Source: a virus. Taken from it: a stretch of DNA of 25,653 nucleotides. Below the pieces are notes generated by a model. That model saw nothing but the letters and a program-made list of their open reading frames with translations. It was not told the origin of the DNA and did not search any database. The position numbers and the translations under genes were made by a program. Each line of letters starts with the position of its first letter. Within the stretch, counting starts at the first letter, position 1. The stretch lies in IMG/VR virus record IMGVR_UViG_3300042924_006452, positions 1-25,653 of that record; one strand, 5' to 3'. This document shows positions 16,648 to 23,919 of the stretch, piece by piece.

Positions 16648-17532
16648 ATGGCATTATCTCCACTGAACTCACTCGGTGGCTTCTCTGTTGGGGAGACATT
16701 AACTAATGTTGTTGACACCAACGCAAATGTAAGTGCTGCGAAACTCACTGTTAGCGGCACTAGCAATTTGGGTAACGTCAGCAACGTTGCCATTTTGGGT
16801 GGAGCTAATGGTTATTTTTTAAAAACTGATGGTTCAGGAAACCTGAGTTTTGCAGCACTACCAGCTGAAGTAGCTGGCAGTAACACACAAGTTCAGTTTA
16901 ACAATGCTGGTGTTTTTGGCGCCAGTGCAAACTTTACCTTCGATAGTTCAACCAATGTGCTGACTGTAAATGGAAATATGGTGGCCAATGGCGGCTATCT
17001 GTATTTACAGTCTGGTGTTCTTGCTGTAAATGGTAACGTGGCTGGCATTTTTAATGCTGGCATAAGCAATATAACATTGGGACTAGCAGCACCCAATGTA
17101 ACTGTGGGAAGTACCAGTGGCACCGTCACAGTTCGTGGAACATTAAGTGCCAACAACATTTCATCCAACGGTAATTTGACAGTCACAAACACTGCCACTA
17201 TAACTAATTTGCGTGTCAGTGACTTGTACAGCAACAGAACCCCAGTTTCTGTAACAACAGATACTGTAGTAGACAGTTTTCCCACAGCAAGATATCGATC
17301 GGCCAAATATACCATGCGTGTGAACAGTGACGGCGGTTATCAGGCAGTGGAAGTACTATTGGTACATGATAGCATAAATAGTTATGTAACAGTTTATGGA
17401 AGTTTGTCAACTGTGGGTACAGACATAATAACGTTATCAACGAACATAAGTTCAGGTAATGTTCAGTTATTGGCTACCACAAGTCAGGCAAACACAACAG
17501 TGAATTTATTAGGCACATACGTGGCAGATTAA
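16648..17532 (+). CDS. Short fibre protein, 294 aa
   Basis: This is a compact version of its neighbours. Residues 1-17 (MALSPLNSLGGFSVGET) match the N-terminus of the 991-aa fibre. A short shaft follows with GNVSNVAILGGANGYFLKTDGSGNLSF and GSNTQVQFNNAGVFGASANF. The C-terminal ~95 residues (SVTTDTVVDSF, YRSAKYTM, GYQAVEVLLVHD, YVTVYGSL) are clearly homologous to the C-terminus of the next, 1331-aa fibre, and are a tip domain I know from aquatic T4-like phages. The ribosome site AAAGG (16637-16641) overlaps the preceding stop codon. It could be a short fibre, a fibre base or tip piece, or a product of internal shaft deletion that has been kept. All motifs are intact, so I treat it as a functional gene. 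Confidence 0.85.
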   Translation: MALSPLNSLGGFSVGETLTNVVDTNANVSAAKLTVSGTSNLGNVSNVAILGGANGYFLKTDGSGNLSFAALPAEVAGSNTQVQFNNAGVFGASANFTFDSSTNVLTVNGNMVANGGYLYLQSGVLAVNGNVAGIFNAGISNITLGLAAPNVTVGSTSGTVTVRGTLSANNISSNGNLTVTNTATITNLRVSDLYSNRTPVSVTTDTVVDSFPTARYRSAKYTMRVNSDGGYQAVEVLLVHDSINSYVTVYGSLSTVGTDIITLSTNISSGNVQLLATTSQANTTVNLLGTYVAD

Positions 17533-17544
17533 AAGGGAAAAAAC

Positions 17545-20500
17545 ATGACAACCAAGTATTTTGACGTTAAAAAGGGTGTAAAAACAGGTAATATCATCCT
17601 CGATGCGGGCAACGCTAACGTTTTTGGCGTAAACTACTCAGTAGCTAACTTCTTTAGTGGTGACGGCGGTCTGCTGACTAACGTTGCTGCTTCAGGGTCA
17701 TTGAGTAATGGCAACAGTAATGTTACTATACCCACAAGCAATGGCGATATCACCATGAGCGTGGCTGGCAACGCCAACATCGCCGTGATAACTGGTACTG
17801 GTGTAAATGTCACTGGATATTTCACTGCTAGTGGCAACATTACAGGCGCTAATGCTAATCTGGGCAACTTGGTAACTGCCAACTTCTTCACTGGTGTAAT
17901 TACTGCCGCCGCATCTTCACAGCCCAATATTACAAGTTTAGGAACATTGGCAAATCTTAATGTTACTGGAAACTTATCTGCAGGTAATATCACAAGCAAC
18001 GGAACCGCCAATATAGGCACATTAGATGTTACCGGCAACGTATTAGCTAATAATATTTCATCAAATGGCAATGTAATTGCAAATGCAGTTAGTGCAAATG
18101 GCAACATAACAGGCGCAAACCTTACCGCCAATAGTTTAATTTCTACACTAGACTTTTCTGCAACTGGAAATGCTAATGCCTCCAATTTCTTCGCATCTAG
18201 TGGAGTCACTGCTGCTACAGTAAGCGCCAATGGTAACATCGTTGGTAACAATATCTCTAGTAATTATGCGTTAGACAGCGCCACTTTAAATGTAAGTGGC
18301 AATGCTATTGCTAATAACATCTCAAGTAATAATTTAATCAGTGCTACCACGGCAAACATCAGTGGTAATGTCAATGCTGGTAATGTGAATGTTTCATCAA
18401 CAACCACAACGTTTGATTTGAGTGTAACTGGTAATGCTAATATAGCCAACTTGTCTATTACTACTGGATTGACAGCCCCTAATATCAGTGTTACAGGTAA
18501 CATCACTGGCAACAACATTTCTAGTAATTATGACCTGGGTGCCCAAACTCTGCTAATTTCTGGCAACGCCACTGTAAACAATTTGAGTAGTAATGGTAAT
18601 GTTTCTGGTGCAACTGTCAGTGCAACTGGCAATGTAAGTGGCAATAATGTATCAGCCACAAACACACTGTCTGGATATGATTTGTCTGTGACAGGAAATG
18701 CCAATGCTAACGCATTCAATGGCACTACTGCCAGTATTACTGGCAATGCCAATGTGGGTAACCTGAATACCAGTGGATTAGTAAGTGCTGGTAATGTCAC
18801 CGCCACTGGCAACATTGATGCTACTAGCGGGGCAGTAAATGCAGCCAACATCTTTGCTAACAACATTACTGCTAACGTGTCGTTGTCTGCAAATAGTGCC
18901 AACATTACTAATACACTAAAAGCAGCCAACCTACAATCCAACGCACTTACTGCTATCAGTACAAGTGACCTGTATCTGTATGCTGGTACTGGCAATGCCA
19001 ATATTGTTTTAGCACCCACTGGCAACGGTACAGTGAGTGTAAGCAACAAGCGTCTGACGGACCTGGCTGAACCACAGGTTTCTACAGATGCTGCTACCAA
19101 GTTGTATGTTGACACAGTGGCCGAAGGTCTGCATATTCACGCTAGTGTTATAGCTGCGACTCCAGACACCCTGGCAAACATTTCAGGCGGTACAATCACA
19201 TACAATAACGGTACTAGTGGTGTTGGCGCCAATCTGGTGACAACTGGTACATTTGCCAACATTGACGGTGTAAACGTTCAGACTGCTGGAAGTCGTATTC
19301 TGGTCAAGAACGAAGCTAATGCTGCTCATAACGGTATCTATACCTGGAGCAATGCAACTGTGCTGGTTCGTGCAACTGATTTTGATTCGGCTGCTGAAAT
19401 ACAGGGCGGCGATTTTACATTCTGTACTGGCGGTAACCTGTACAACAGTACCCAGTGGGTACAGATTGATGAAGTTATAACTGTAGGTACAGACCCTATC
19501 GTCTGGGAACAGTTTGGTGGAGCCGGAACATACAATGCTGGCGCAGGCTTGACCCTGACTGGTACAACATTCAGTGTGAATGTTGACAACGTAAGCACAG
19601 CCATTGTGAGTGGCAACGTTGTGGTCAAGGCCAATGCTCAATTGACTACACCAAATATCGGCGCAGCAACTGGTACAAGCCTGGATCTAACAGGCAATGC
19701 CACAGTCAACAACCTGACAGTGAACCTGGCCCTGGGTGGTAATACAGCCAACTTCAGTGGTAACATCTCAGCAGCTAACGCTGGGCTGGGCAATCTGGTC
19801 ACAGCAAACTTCGTAAGTGGAACCCTGACTACAGCGGCTCAGCCTAACATTACCAGTGTGGGTACATTGAGTTCATTGAGTGTGACTGGTACAGTAACTG
19901 CTGGTAATGTGTTTGCTAACAGCGGCACTATCGGTGCTAGTTTACTGACTGGCACCCTGACCACAGCAGCCCAGCCCAACGTCACAAGTTTGGGTAACCT
20001 GACTGCACTTACAGTCACTGGTGTAAGTAATCTGGGTCCAGTGGGCAATGTAATTATCACTGGTGGCAGCAACGGTCAAGTTCTGACCACAAACGGCAGT
20101 GGTAATCTGAGTTGGACCACAATAAACTCAAGTGGCATCAGTAACGGAAACAGTAATGTAAACATTCCAGCAGCCAATGGCAACATCAACTTGAGTGCCG
20201 CCGGCAACGCTAACGTGTTAGTAGTAACTGGCACTGGCATTAACGTTGCTGGTTCAGGTAACTTCACAGGAAACCTTACAGCCGCCAACTTCATTGTGGG
20301 TAATGGCAGTGGTGGTAACATTTCAGGCGTGGACAATATCACGGCCAATACATTTACTGGTTCACTGGCAAATGGTAATAGTAATGTTAACATTCCAGCA
20401 GCCAATGGCAATGTGAACATCAGTGCAGCTGGTAATGCTAACATTTTAATTATAACCGGAACTGGCGCTAACATCGCCGGTACATTAAACGCCACGGGTA

Positions 20501-21540
20501 ATGCCAATGTGGGCAACCTGGGAGCGACGGGAGTGGTGGCAACCACACTGGGTGGCACTCTAACAACTGCTGCCCAACCCAACATTACCAGTGTGGGCAC
20601 ACTGAGTGGCTTGACAGCAACTGGTACAATCGATTTTACTGGCGCAAGCAATGTGTCTCTGGGTGCAGTGGGTAATGTCAAGATCACTGGAGGCAGTAAC
20701 GGTCAGTATCTACGCACAGACGGTGCGGGCAATTTAAGCTGGCAAAGTGTAGACAGTGCAAGTCTGAGTAACGGCAACAGTAATATTAGTATCCTGGCTA
20801 ACGCCAACATCACATTCAGTAGTGCTGGCAATGCTAATATTCTTACAGTCACTGGTACTGGTGTAAACGTAGCCGGAACTCTGAATGCCACAGGCAATGC
20901 CAATGTGGGCAACCTGGGTGCCACAGATGGTAACTTCACTGGCAATGTCAGTGCTGCCAATTTCTTTGGTACACTTGCTAACGGCACAAGTAATGTTGCT
21001 ATACCGTCCGCAAATGGCAATGTGAACATTGCTGCTGCCGGCAATACATCACTGGTTGTAACTGGCACAGGAGCCAACATAACTGGAACCTTGAATGCAA
21101 CTGGCAATGCCAATGTGGCAAACATTGGCGCAACAACCGGCGTATTCACTGGTAATGTAAGTGCCAATAACGCCACTGTGACTGCTAATGTAACTGCTGG
21201 CAATGTCCGGTTGAACGGTGGTCTGACCAGCAATCGCAGCAATGTGAGTGTGACAACCAACACCGTGATTGACCAGTTTGCTCCAGGTACATTCAGAACA
21301 GCCAAGTACATTATCAGTGCTAGCGGTGACGATGGATATCAGAGCGTGGAAACACTGCTGGTTCATGACGGTACTAATGCTTATATCACAATTTATGGTA
21401 GTATCTGTAGTAACAATACCGCAGATATCATTGAGTTGACCAGTAACGTTAACGGAGTAAGCGGAAACGTTGCTGTGTATGCCACAAGTAACAGTGCAAA
21501 TGCCATTGTTAATGTGGTGGCTAGTTATATTCAGACATAA
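17545..21540 (+). CDS. Long fibre protein, 1331 aa
   Basis: The N-terminus MTTKYFDVKKGVKTGNI is shared with the 461-aa fibre. NFFSGDGGLLTN follows at about 32-43, a common fibre word. The shaft consists of Asn/Gly/Ser modules: VTGNxxANNISSNGN repeats (residues about 130-450), NGNSNVNIPAANGNVNIS...GTG modules (five copies), and TTAAQPNITSVGTL modules. Residues about 500-665 are an inserted domain starting DLAEPQVSTDAATKLYVD, with ILVKNEANAAHNGIYTW, VLVRATDFD and VWEQFGGAG, like that in the 1379-aa fibre. The C-terminal ~95 residues (SVTTNTVIDQF, FRTAKYII, GYQSVETLLVHD) match the 294-aa neighbour. A good ribosome site AAGGGA (17533-17538) lies six bases before the ATG. It ends the four-gene run that starts at 9521. 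Very few charged residues after the first 15. Confidence 0.86.
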   Translation: MTTKYFDVKKGVKTGNIILDAGNANVFGVNYSVANFFSGDGGLLTNVAASGSLSNGNSNVTIPTSNGDITMSVAGNANIAVITGTGVNVTGYFTASGNITGANANLGNLVTANFFTGVITAAASSQPNITSLGTLANLNVTGNLSAGNITSNGTANIGTLDVTGNVLANNISSNGNVIANAVSANGNITGANLTANSLISTLDFSATGNANASNFFASSGVTAATVSANGNIVGNNISSNYALDSATLNVSGNAIANNISSNNLISATTANISGNVNAGNVNVSSTTTTFDLSVTGNANIANLSITTGLTAPNISVTGNITGNNISSNYDLGAQTLLISGNATVNNLSSNGNVSGATVSATGNVSGNNVSATNTLSGYDLSVTGNANANAFNGTTASITGNANVGNLNTSGLVSAGNVTATGNIDATSGAVNAANIFANNITANVSLSANSANITNTLKAANLQSNALTAISTSDLYLYAGTGNANIVLAPTGNGTVSVSNKRLTDLAEPQVSTDAATKLYVDTVAEGLHIHASVIAATPDTLANISGGTITYNNGTSGVGANLVTTGTFANIDGVNVQTAGSRILVKNEANAAHNGIYTWSNATVLVRATDFDSAAEIQGGDFTFCTGGNLYNSTQWVQIDEVITVGTDPIVWEQFGGAGTYNAGAGLTLTGTTFSVNVDNVSTAIVSGNVVVKANAQLTTPNIGAATGTSLDLTGNATVNNLTVNLALGGNTANFSGNISAANAGLGNLVTANFVSGTLTTAAQPNITSVGTLSSLSVTGTVTAGNVFANSGTIGASLLTGTLTTAAQPNVTSLGNLTALTVTGVSNLGPVGNVIITGGSNGQVLTTNGSGNLSWTTINSSGISNGNSNVNIPAANGNINLSAAGNANVLVVTGTGINVAGSGNFTGNLTAANFIVGNGSGGNISGVDNITANTFTGSLANGNSNVNIPAANGNVNISAAGNANILIITGTGANIAGTLNATGNANVGNLGATGVVATTLGGTLTTAAQPNITSVGTLSGLTATGTIDFTGASNVSLGAVGNVKITGGSNGQYLRTDGAGNLSWQSVDSASLSNGNSNISILANANITFSSAGNANILTVTGTGVNVAGTLNATGNANVGNLGATDGNFTGNVSAANFFGTLANGTSNVAIPSANGNVNIAAAGNTSLVVTGTGANITGTLNATGNANVANIGATTGVFTGNVSANNATVTANVTAGNVRLNGGLTSNRSNVSVTTNTVIDQFAPGTFRTAKYIISASGDDGYQSVETLLVHDGTNAYITIYGSICSNNTADIIELTSNVNGVSGNVAVYATSNSANAIVNVVASYIQT
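17701..21120 (+). repeat. Dispersed ~45-aa fibre module (NGNSNV...VTGTG...), five copies in this gene
   Basis: Copies begin near 17701, 20137, 20362, 20761 and 20971. The core is NGNSNVxIPxANGN, VxISAAGNANxLVVTGTG, xNVAGTLNATGN. Related copies occur at about 22339 in the 461-aa fibre, at about 24328, 24689 and 25229 in the last fibre, and in degenerate form at about 14149 and 16105 in the 1379-aa fibre. Some are nearly identical in DNA as well as protein, such as those at 20137 and 20362. Confidence 0.8.
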
Positions 21541-21560
21541 AATCTGCTTATGAAATAACA

Positions 21561-21568
21561 TATAAATA
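21561..21568 (+). promoter_or_regulatory. T4-type late promoter box TATAAATA
   Basis: An exact consensus box in the 89-base gap after the 1331-aa fibre. Start of transcription would be near 21574, leaving a leader of about 55 bases that holds the hairpins at 21586-21618. Confidence 0.65.
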
Positions 21569-21585
21569 TAGATTACACGCAAATG

Positions 21586-21618
21586 GAACAGGGCATTATG
21601 CCCTGTTCTTTAACAGGG
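21586..21618 (+). promoter_or_regulatory. Leader with two competing hairpins at the ribosome site
   Basis: The segment CCCTGTT at 21601-21607 can pair with AACAGGG upstream (21587-21593, extended to a 10-bp stem 21586-21595 with 21599-21608, loop TTA) or with a second AACAGGG downstream (21612-21618, loop CTTT). The second copy contains the probable ribosome site AGGGA for the GTG start at 21630. The two foldings exclude each other. The upstream hairpin could also act as a weak terminator for the preceding gene, though its T-run is short (TTT). Confidence 0.6.
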
Positions 21619-21629
21619 AATATGGAACT

Positions 21630-23015
21630 GTGGCATTTAAATACTTTAACGTTAAGAACGGTTTAACGACCGGGAATATTGAGCTTCACGCAGCAAACGG
21701 CAATGTACAAGCCAACACATTCCTAGGTAACATAAATGTCACAAGTTCAGCAAATCTAGGTAGCGTAAGTAATCTAGTTATCACTGGTGGTACGGCAAAT
21801 TATGTTCTGAGTACCGACGGCGCCGGCAATTTAAGTTGGGTAGCTCAGTCCGGTGGTAGCAGCGGTAATCTAGAGGCATACAGTGATACTTTCACTGGAA
21901 ATGGCGTACAAAATACTTTTACACTTAGTACTACGCCCAGTAACATCAATCTAGTCACTGTTAACTACAACGGCGAAATACTATTAAGAGACAGTTATAG
22001 CCTGAGTGGTGCAAATATCGTTTTTACGGAACCCCCAGCAAACACTGCTGAAATCGAAGTCACTACTTTGTCCGGAAGTGGAGGGGGAGGCGGTGGCGGT
22101 ACACCAGGTGGCAGTAATACTCAGGTTCAGTTTAATGATGCTGGTAGCTTTGGAGGCAATACCGGATTTACCTTCAATAAAACTACAACTACACTAACTG
22201 CAAATAACTTTGTGGCTACAAGCACTGCTAATTTGGGCAATGTAGCCAACATTACAGTAACAGGCGGTAGCAATGGTCAAGTTTTAACGACCAATGGTAG
22301 CGGTGGGCTTAGTTGGTCTACAATAAGTGCAGCCAGTATAACAAATGGCAACAGTAATGTTAGCATACCCAGTAGCAACGGAAATGTAAACATTAGTGCC
22401 GTGGGCAATGCCAATGTTTTGGTTATAACTGGTACTGGGGTAAATGTTGCTGGTACTCTAAATGCAACTGGTAACGCTAGCTTAGGCAATTTAGTAAGCG
22501 CCAATTTCGTGCAAGGCACGTTAACAACTGCTAGCCAGCCCAATATCACAAGTGTGGGTACTCTAAGCAGTTTGGCAGTAACTGGAAATATCACTTCAGG
22601 TAATATTAGCACTGGTTCAGCCAATCTTACGGGAAATATTACCCTGACTGGGGGTATTAACGATACTGGGGGTAATTTTTACACGATTGGTTATCGTGAA
22701 GTACCACAGGTTGCTAAATCAGCCAATTACACATTAGAAAATTATGATAACGGTAAGCATGTTTATTATACTGGGTCTGGTAGCACGCTGACAATACCCG
22801 CAGATGGTAGTACAACAGGTGGTAACTTCCCCATTGGCACAGTATTAACTGTGGTCAATAATAGTTCCGGGAATGTTAGAGTTAATACTACTGTTACATT
22901 AAATCAAGCCGGCACTGCTAATACAGGCAATAGAATTATAGCAACAAAAGGCCTAGCCTCAATTATGAAAGTTGCTAGCAATACTTGGTTTATTAGTGGT
23001 GTGGGAATTACATAA
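21630..23015 (+). CDS. Fibre protein, 461 aa, GTG start
   Basis: The GTG at 21630 is chosen because it gives MAFKYFNVKNGLTTGNI, aligning from the first residue with the 1331-aa fibre (MTTKYFDVKKGVKTGNI); the ATG at 21622 is out of frame and soon stops. Residues about 80-150 form a small domain (FTGNGVQNTFTLS, VNYNGEILLRDSYSLSG, IVFTEPP) common in phage fibres. A Gly run (GSGGGGGGG) leads to shaft modules with GSNGQVLTTNGSGGLSW, the NGNSNVSIP module and QPNITSVGTLSSLAVTGN. The C-terminal ~110 residues (NYTLENYDNGKHVYY, STLTIPADGS, FPIGTVLTVVNN, MKVASNTWFISGVG) form a tip domain I recognise from many phage fibres. The polyglycine gene starts two bases after its stop, so the two may work together as fibre and adhesin. 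Confidence 0.85.
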   Translation: MAFKYFNVKNGLTTGNIELHAANGNVQANTFLGNINVTSSANLGSVSNLVITGGTANYVLSTDGAGNLSWVAQSGGSSGNLEAYSDTFTGNGVQNTFTLSTTPSNINLVTVNYNGEILLRDSYSLSGANIVFTEPPANTAEIEVTTLSGSGGGGGGGTPGGSNTQVQFNDAGSFGGNTGFTFNKTTTTLTANNFVATSTANLGNVANITVTGGSNGQVLTTNGSGGLSWSTISAASITNGNSNVSIPSSNGNVNISAVGNANVLVITGTGVNVAGTLNATGNASLGNLVSANFVQGTLTTASQPNITSVGTLSSLAVTGNITSGNISTGSANLTGNITLTGGINDTGGNFYTIGYREVPQVAKSANYTLENYDNGKHVYYTGSGSTLTIPADGSTTGGNFPIGTVLTVVNNSSGNVRVNTTVTLNQAGTANTGNRIIATKGLASIMKVASNTWFISGVGIT

Positions 23016-23017
23016 CT

Positions 23018-23875
23018 ATGTCAGGAGCACTAGCCCTTTTACAAGGTATTGTAGCAGCCGCTGGCGCAATATCTAAAAATCCACCCCCTTCAGTAGACTA
23101 TTTAATCGTTGCGGGTGGAGCTGGTGGCGGACAAGGTAGCGCAGGTGGTGGAGGCGGCGCCGGCGGCATGCTTACTGGAACTGCTAGTGTTTCAGCAAGC
23201 ACTGAATATACAATCACCGTTGGGGGCGGTGGAGGTGGCGGTACTGCTGGCACCGTTAAGGGCGGTAATGGTAGTGATAGCGCAGCCTTTACATTTACTT
23301 CCATTGGCGGTGGCGGTGGAGGCTCTGGCACATCAGGATTCCGTGATGGAAATTCAGGTGGCTCGGGCGGCGGAGGACGAGGCACTAACAGCCCAGGGGG
23401 TCTAGCAGGCGCCGGAACAGCTGGACAAGGAAATAATGGTGGTACAGGAGCCGCTACCTCAGCCGCCGGCGGCGGTGGAGGTGGTAAAAACGGAGTAGGT
23501 GGCAATGGAGCAAGTAACGTAGGAGGAGGTGGCGGTGCTGGTGGCGAATGGCCATCAGGATCAGGTATTAGGTACGCCGGCGGCGGCGGTGGAGGTGGTA
23601 CAACTGCCGGCGGTGGTGGCGTAGGTGGCGGTGGCGCCGGCGCATCTCTAAATGCTGTTCCTGCTACTTCTGGCACAGCAAATACTGGTGGTGGCGGTGG
23701 TGGCGCCAGAAGTAATTCTGGAGCAGTAGGGGGTAACGGAGGATCCGGTATTGTGATAGTAAGGTATGCCAATACATATGATGATGCGGTAACGACTACA
23801 GGTACACCTGAATTTACTAACTCAGGCGGTTTCAAACAATATAAATTTACAGGTTCCGGAAGCATTCAATGGTAA
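23018..23875 (+). CDS. Polyglycine-rich adhesin-like protein, 285 aa
   Basis: After an unusual hydrophobic, helical N-terminus (ALALLQGIVAAAGAI, residues 4-18) and a PPP linker, the protein starts the recognisable pattern VDYLIVAGGAGGG. It continues with about ten Gly runs of 5-7 residues separated by short variable loops (residues about 33-245), and closes with SGIVIVRYANTYDDAVTTTG and YKFTGSGSIQW. Gly-run sandwiches with variable loops recall the gp38 adhesins of T-even phages such as S16, where packed polyglycine helices present receptor-binding loops; similarity here is architectural, not proven homology. Position right after a fibre gene supports a tip or adhesin role. The ribosome site is weak (GGGA at about 23003), suggesting coupled translation. 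DNA here is much richer in G than neighbours because of the Gly codons. Confidence 0.8.
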   Translation: MSGALALLQGIVAAAGAISKNPPPSVDYLIVAGGAGGGQGSAGGGGGAGGMLTGTASVSASTEYTITVGGGGGGGTAGTVKGGNGSDSAAFTFTSIGGGGGGSGTSGFRDGNSGGSGGGGRGTNSPGGLAGAGTAGQGNNGGTGAATSAAGGGGGGKNGVGGNGASNVGGGGGAGGEWPSGSGIRYAGGGGGGGTTAGGGGVGGGGAGASLNAVPATSGTANTGGGGGGARSNSGAVGGNGGSGIVIVRYANTYDDAVTTTGTPEFTNSGGFKQYKFTGSGSIQW

Positions 23876-23893
23876 ATTTGTAAATTATTAAGC

Positions 23894-23901
23894 GATAAAT
23901 A
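23894..23901 (+). promoter_or_regulatory. Late promoter box GATAAATA
   Basis: It lies in the 44-base gap before the last fibre gene and is followed by C as in the HNH box. Expected start near 23907, leader about 13 bases. No hairpin terminator is visible after the polyglycine gene. Confidence 0.55.
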
Positions 23902-23919
23902 CTGAATATGGAATAAAAA

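Noticed and set aside
15675-21311. Several minus-strand open frames of 150-210 codons opposite the fibre genes
   Set aside because: The fibre codons (GGT, AAT, AAC, GCT, ACT) seldom give stops on the other strand; the translations are low-complexity mirrors with no domain, ribosome site or promoter.
23000-23020. A frameshift joining the 461-aa fibre and the polyglycine gene
   Set aside because: The fibre ends with a complete, conserved tip and a normal TAA, and the next ATG follows in two bases; no slippery sequence is seen.
23098-23865. A long minus-strand open frame rich in proline, opposite the polyglycine gene
   Set aside because: It is the complement of Gly codons (GGN gives NCC), has no start context, and the + strand frame encodes a recognisable pattern.
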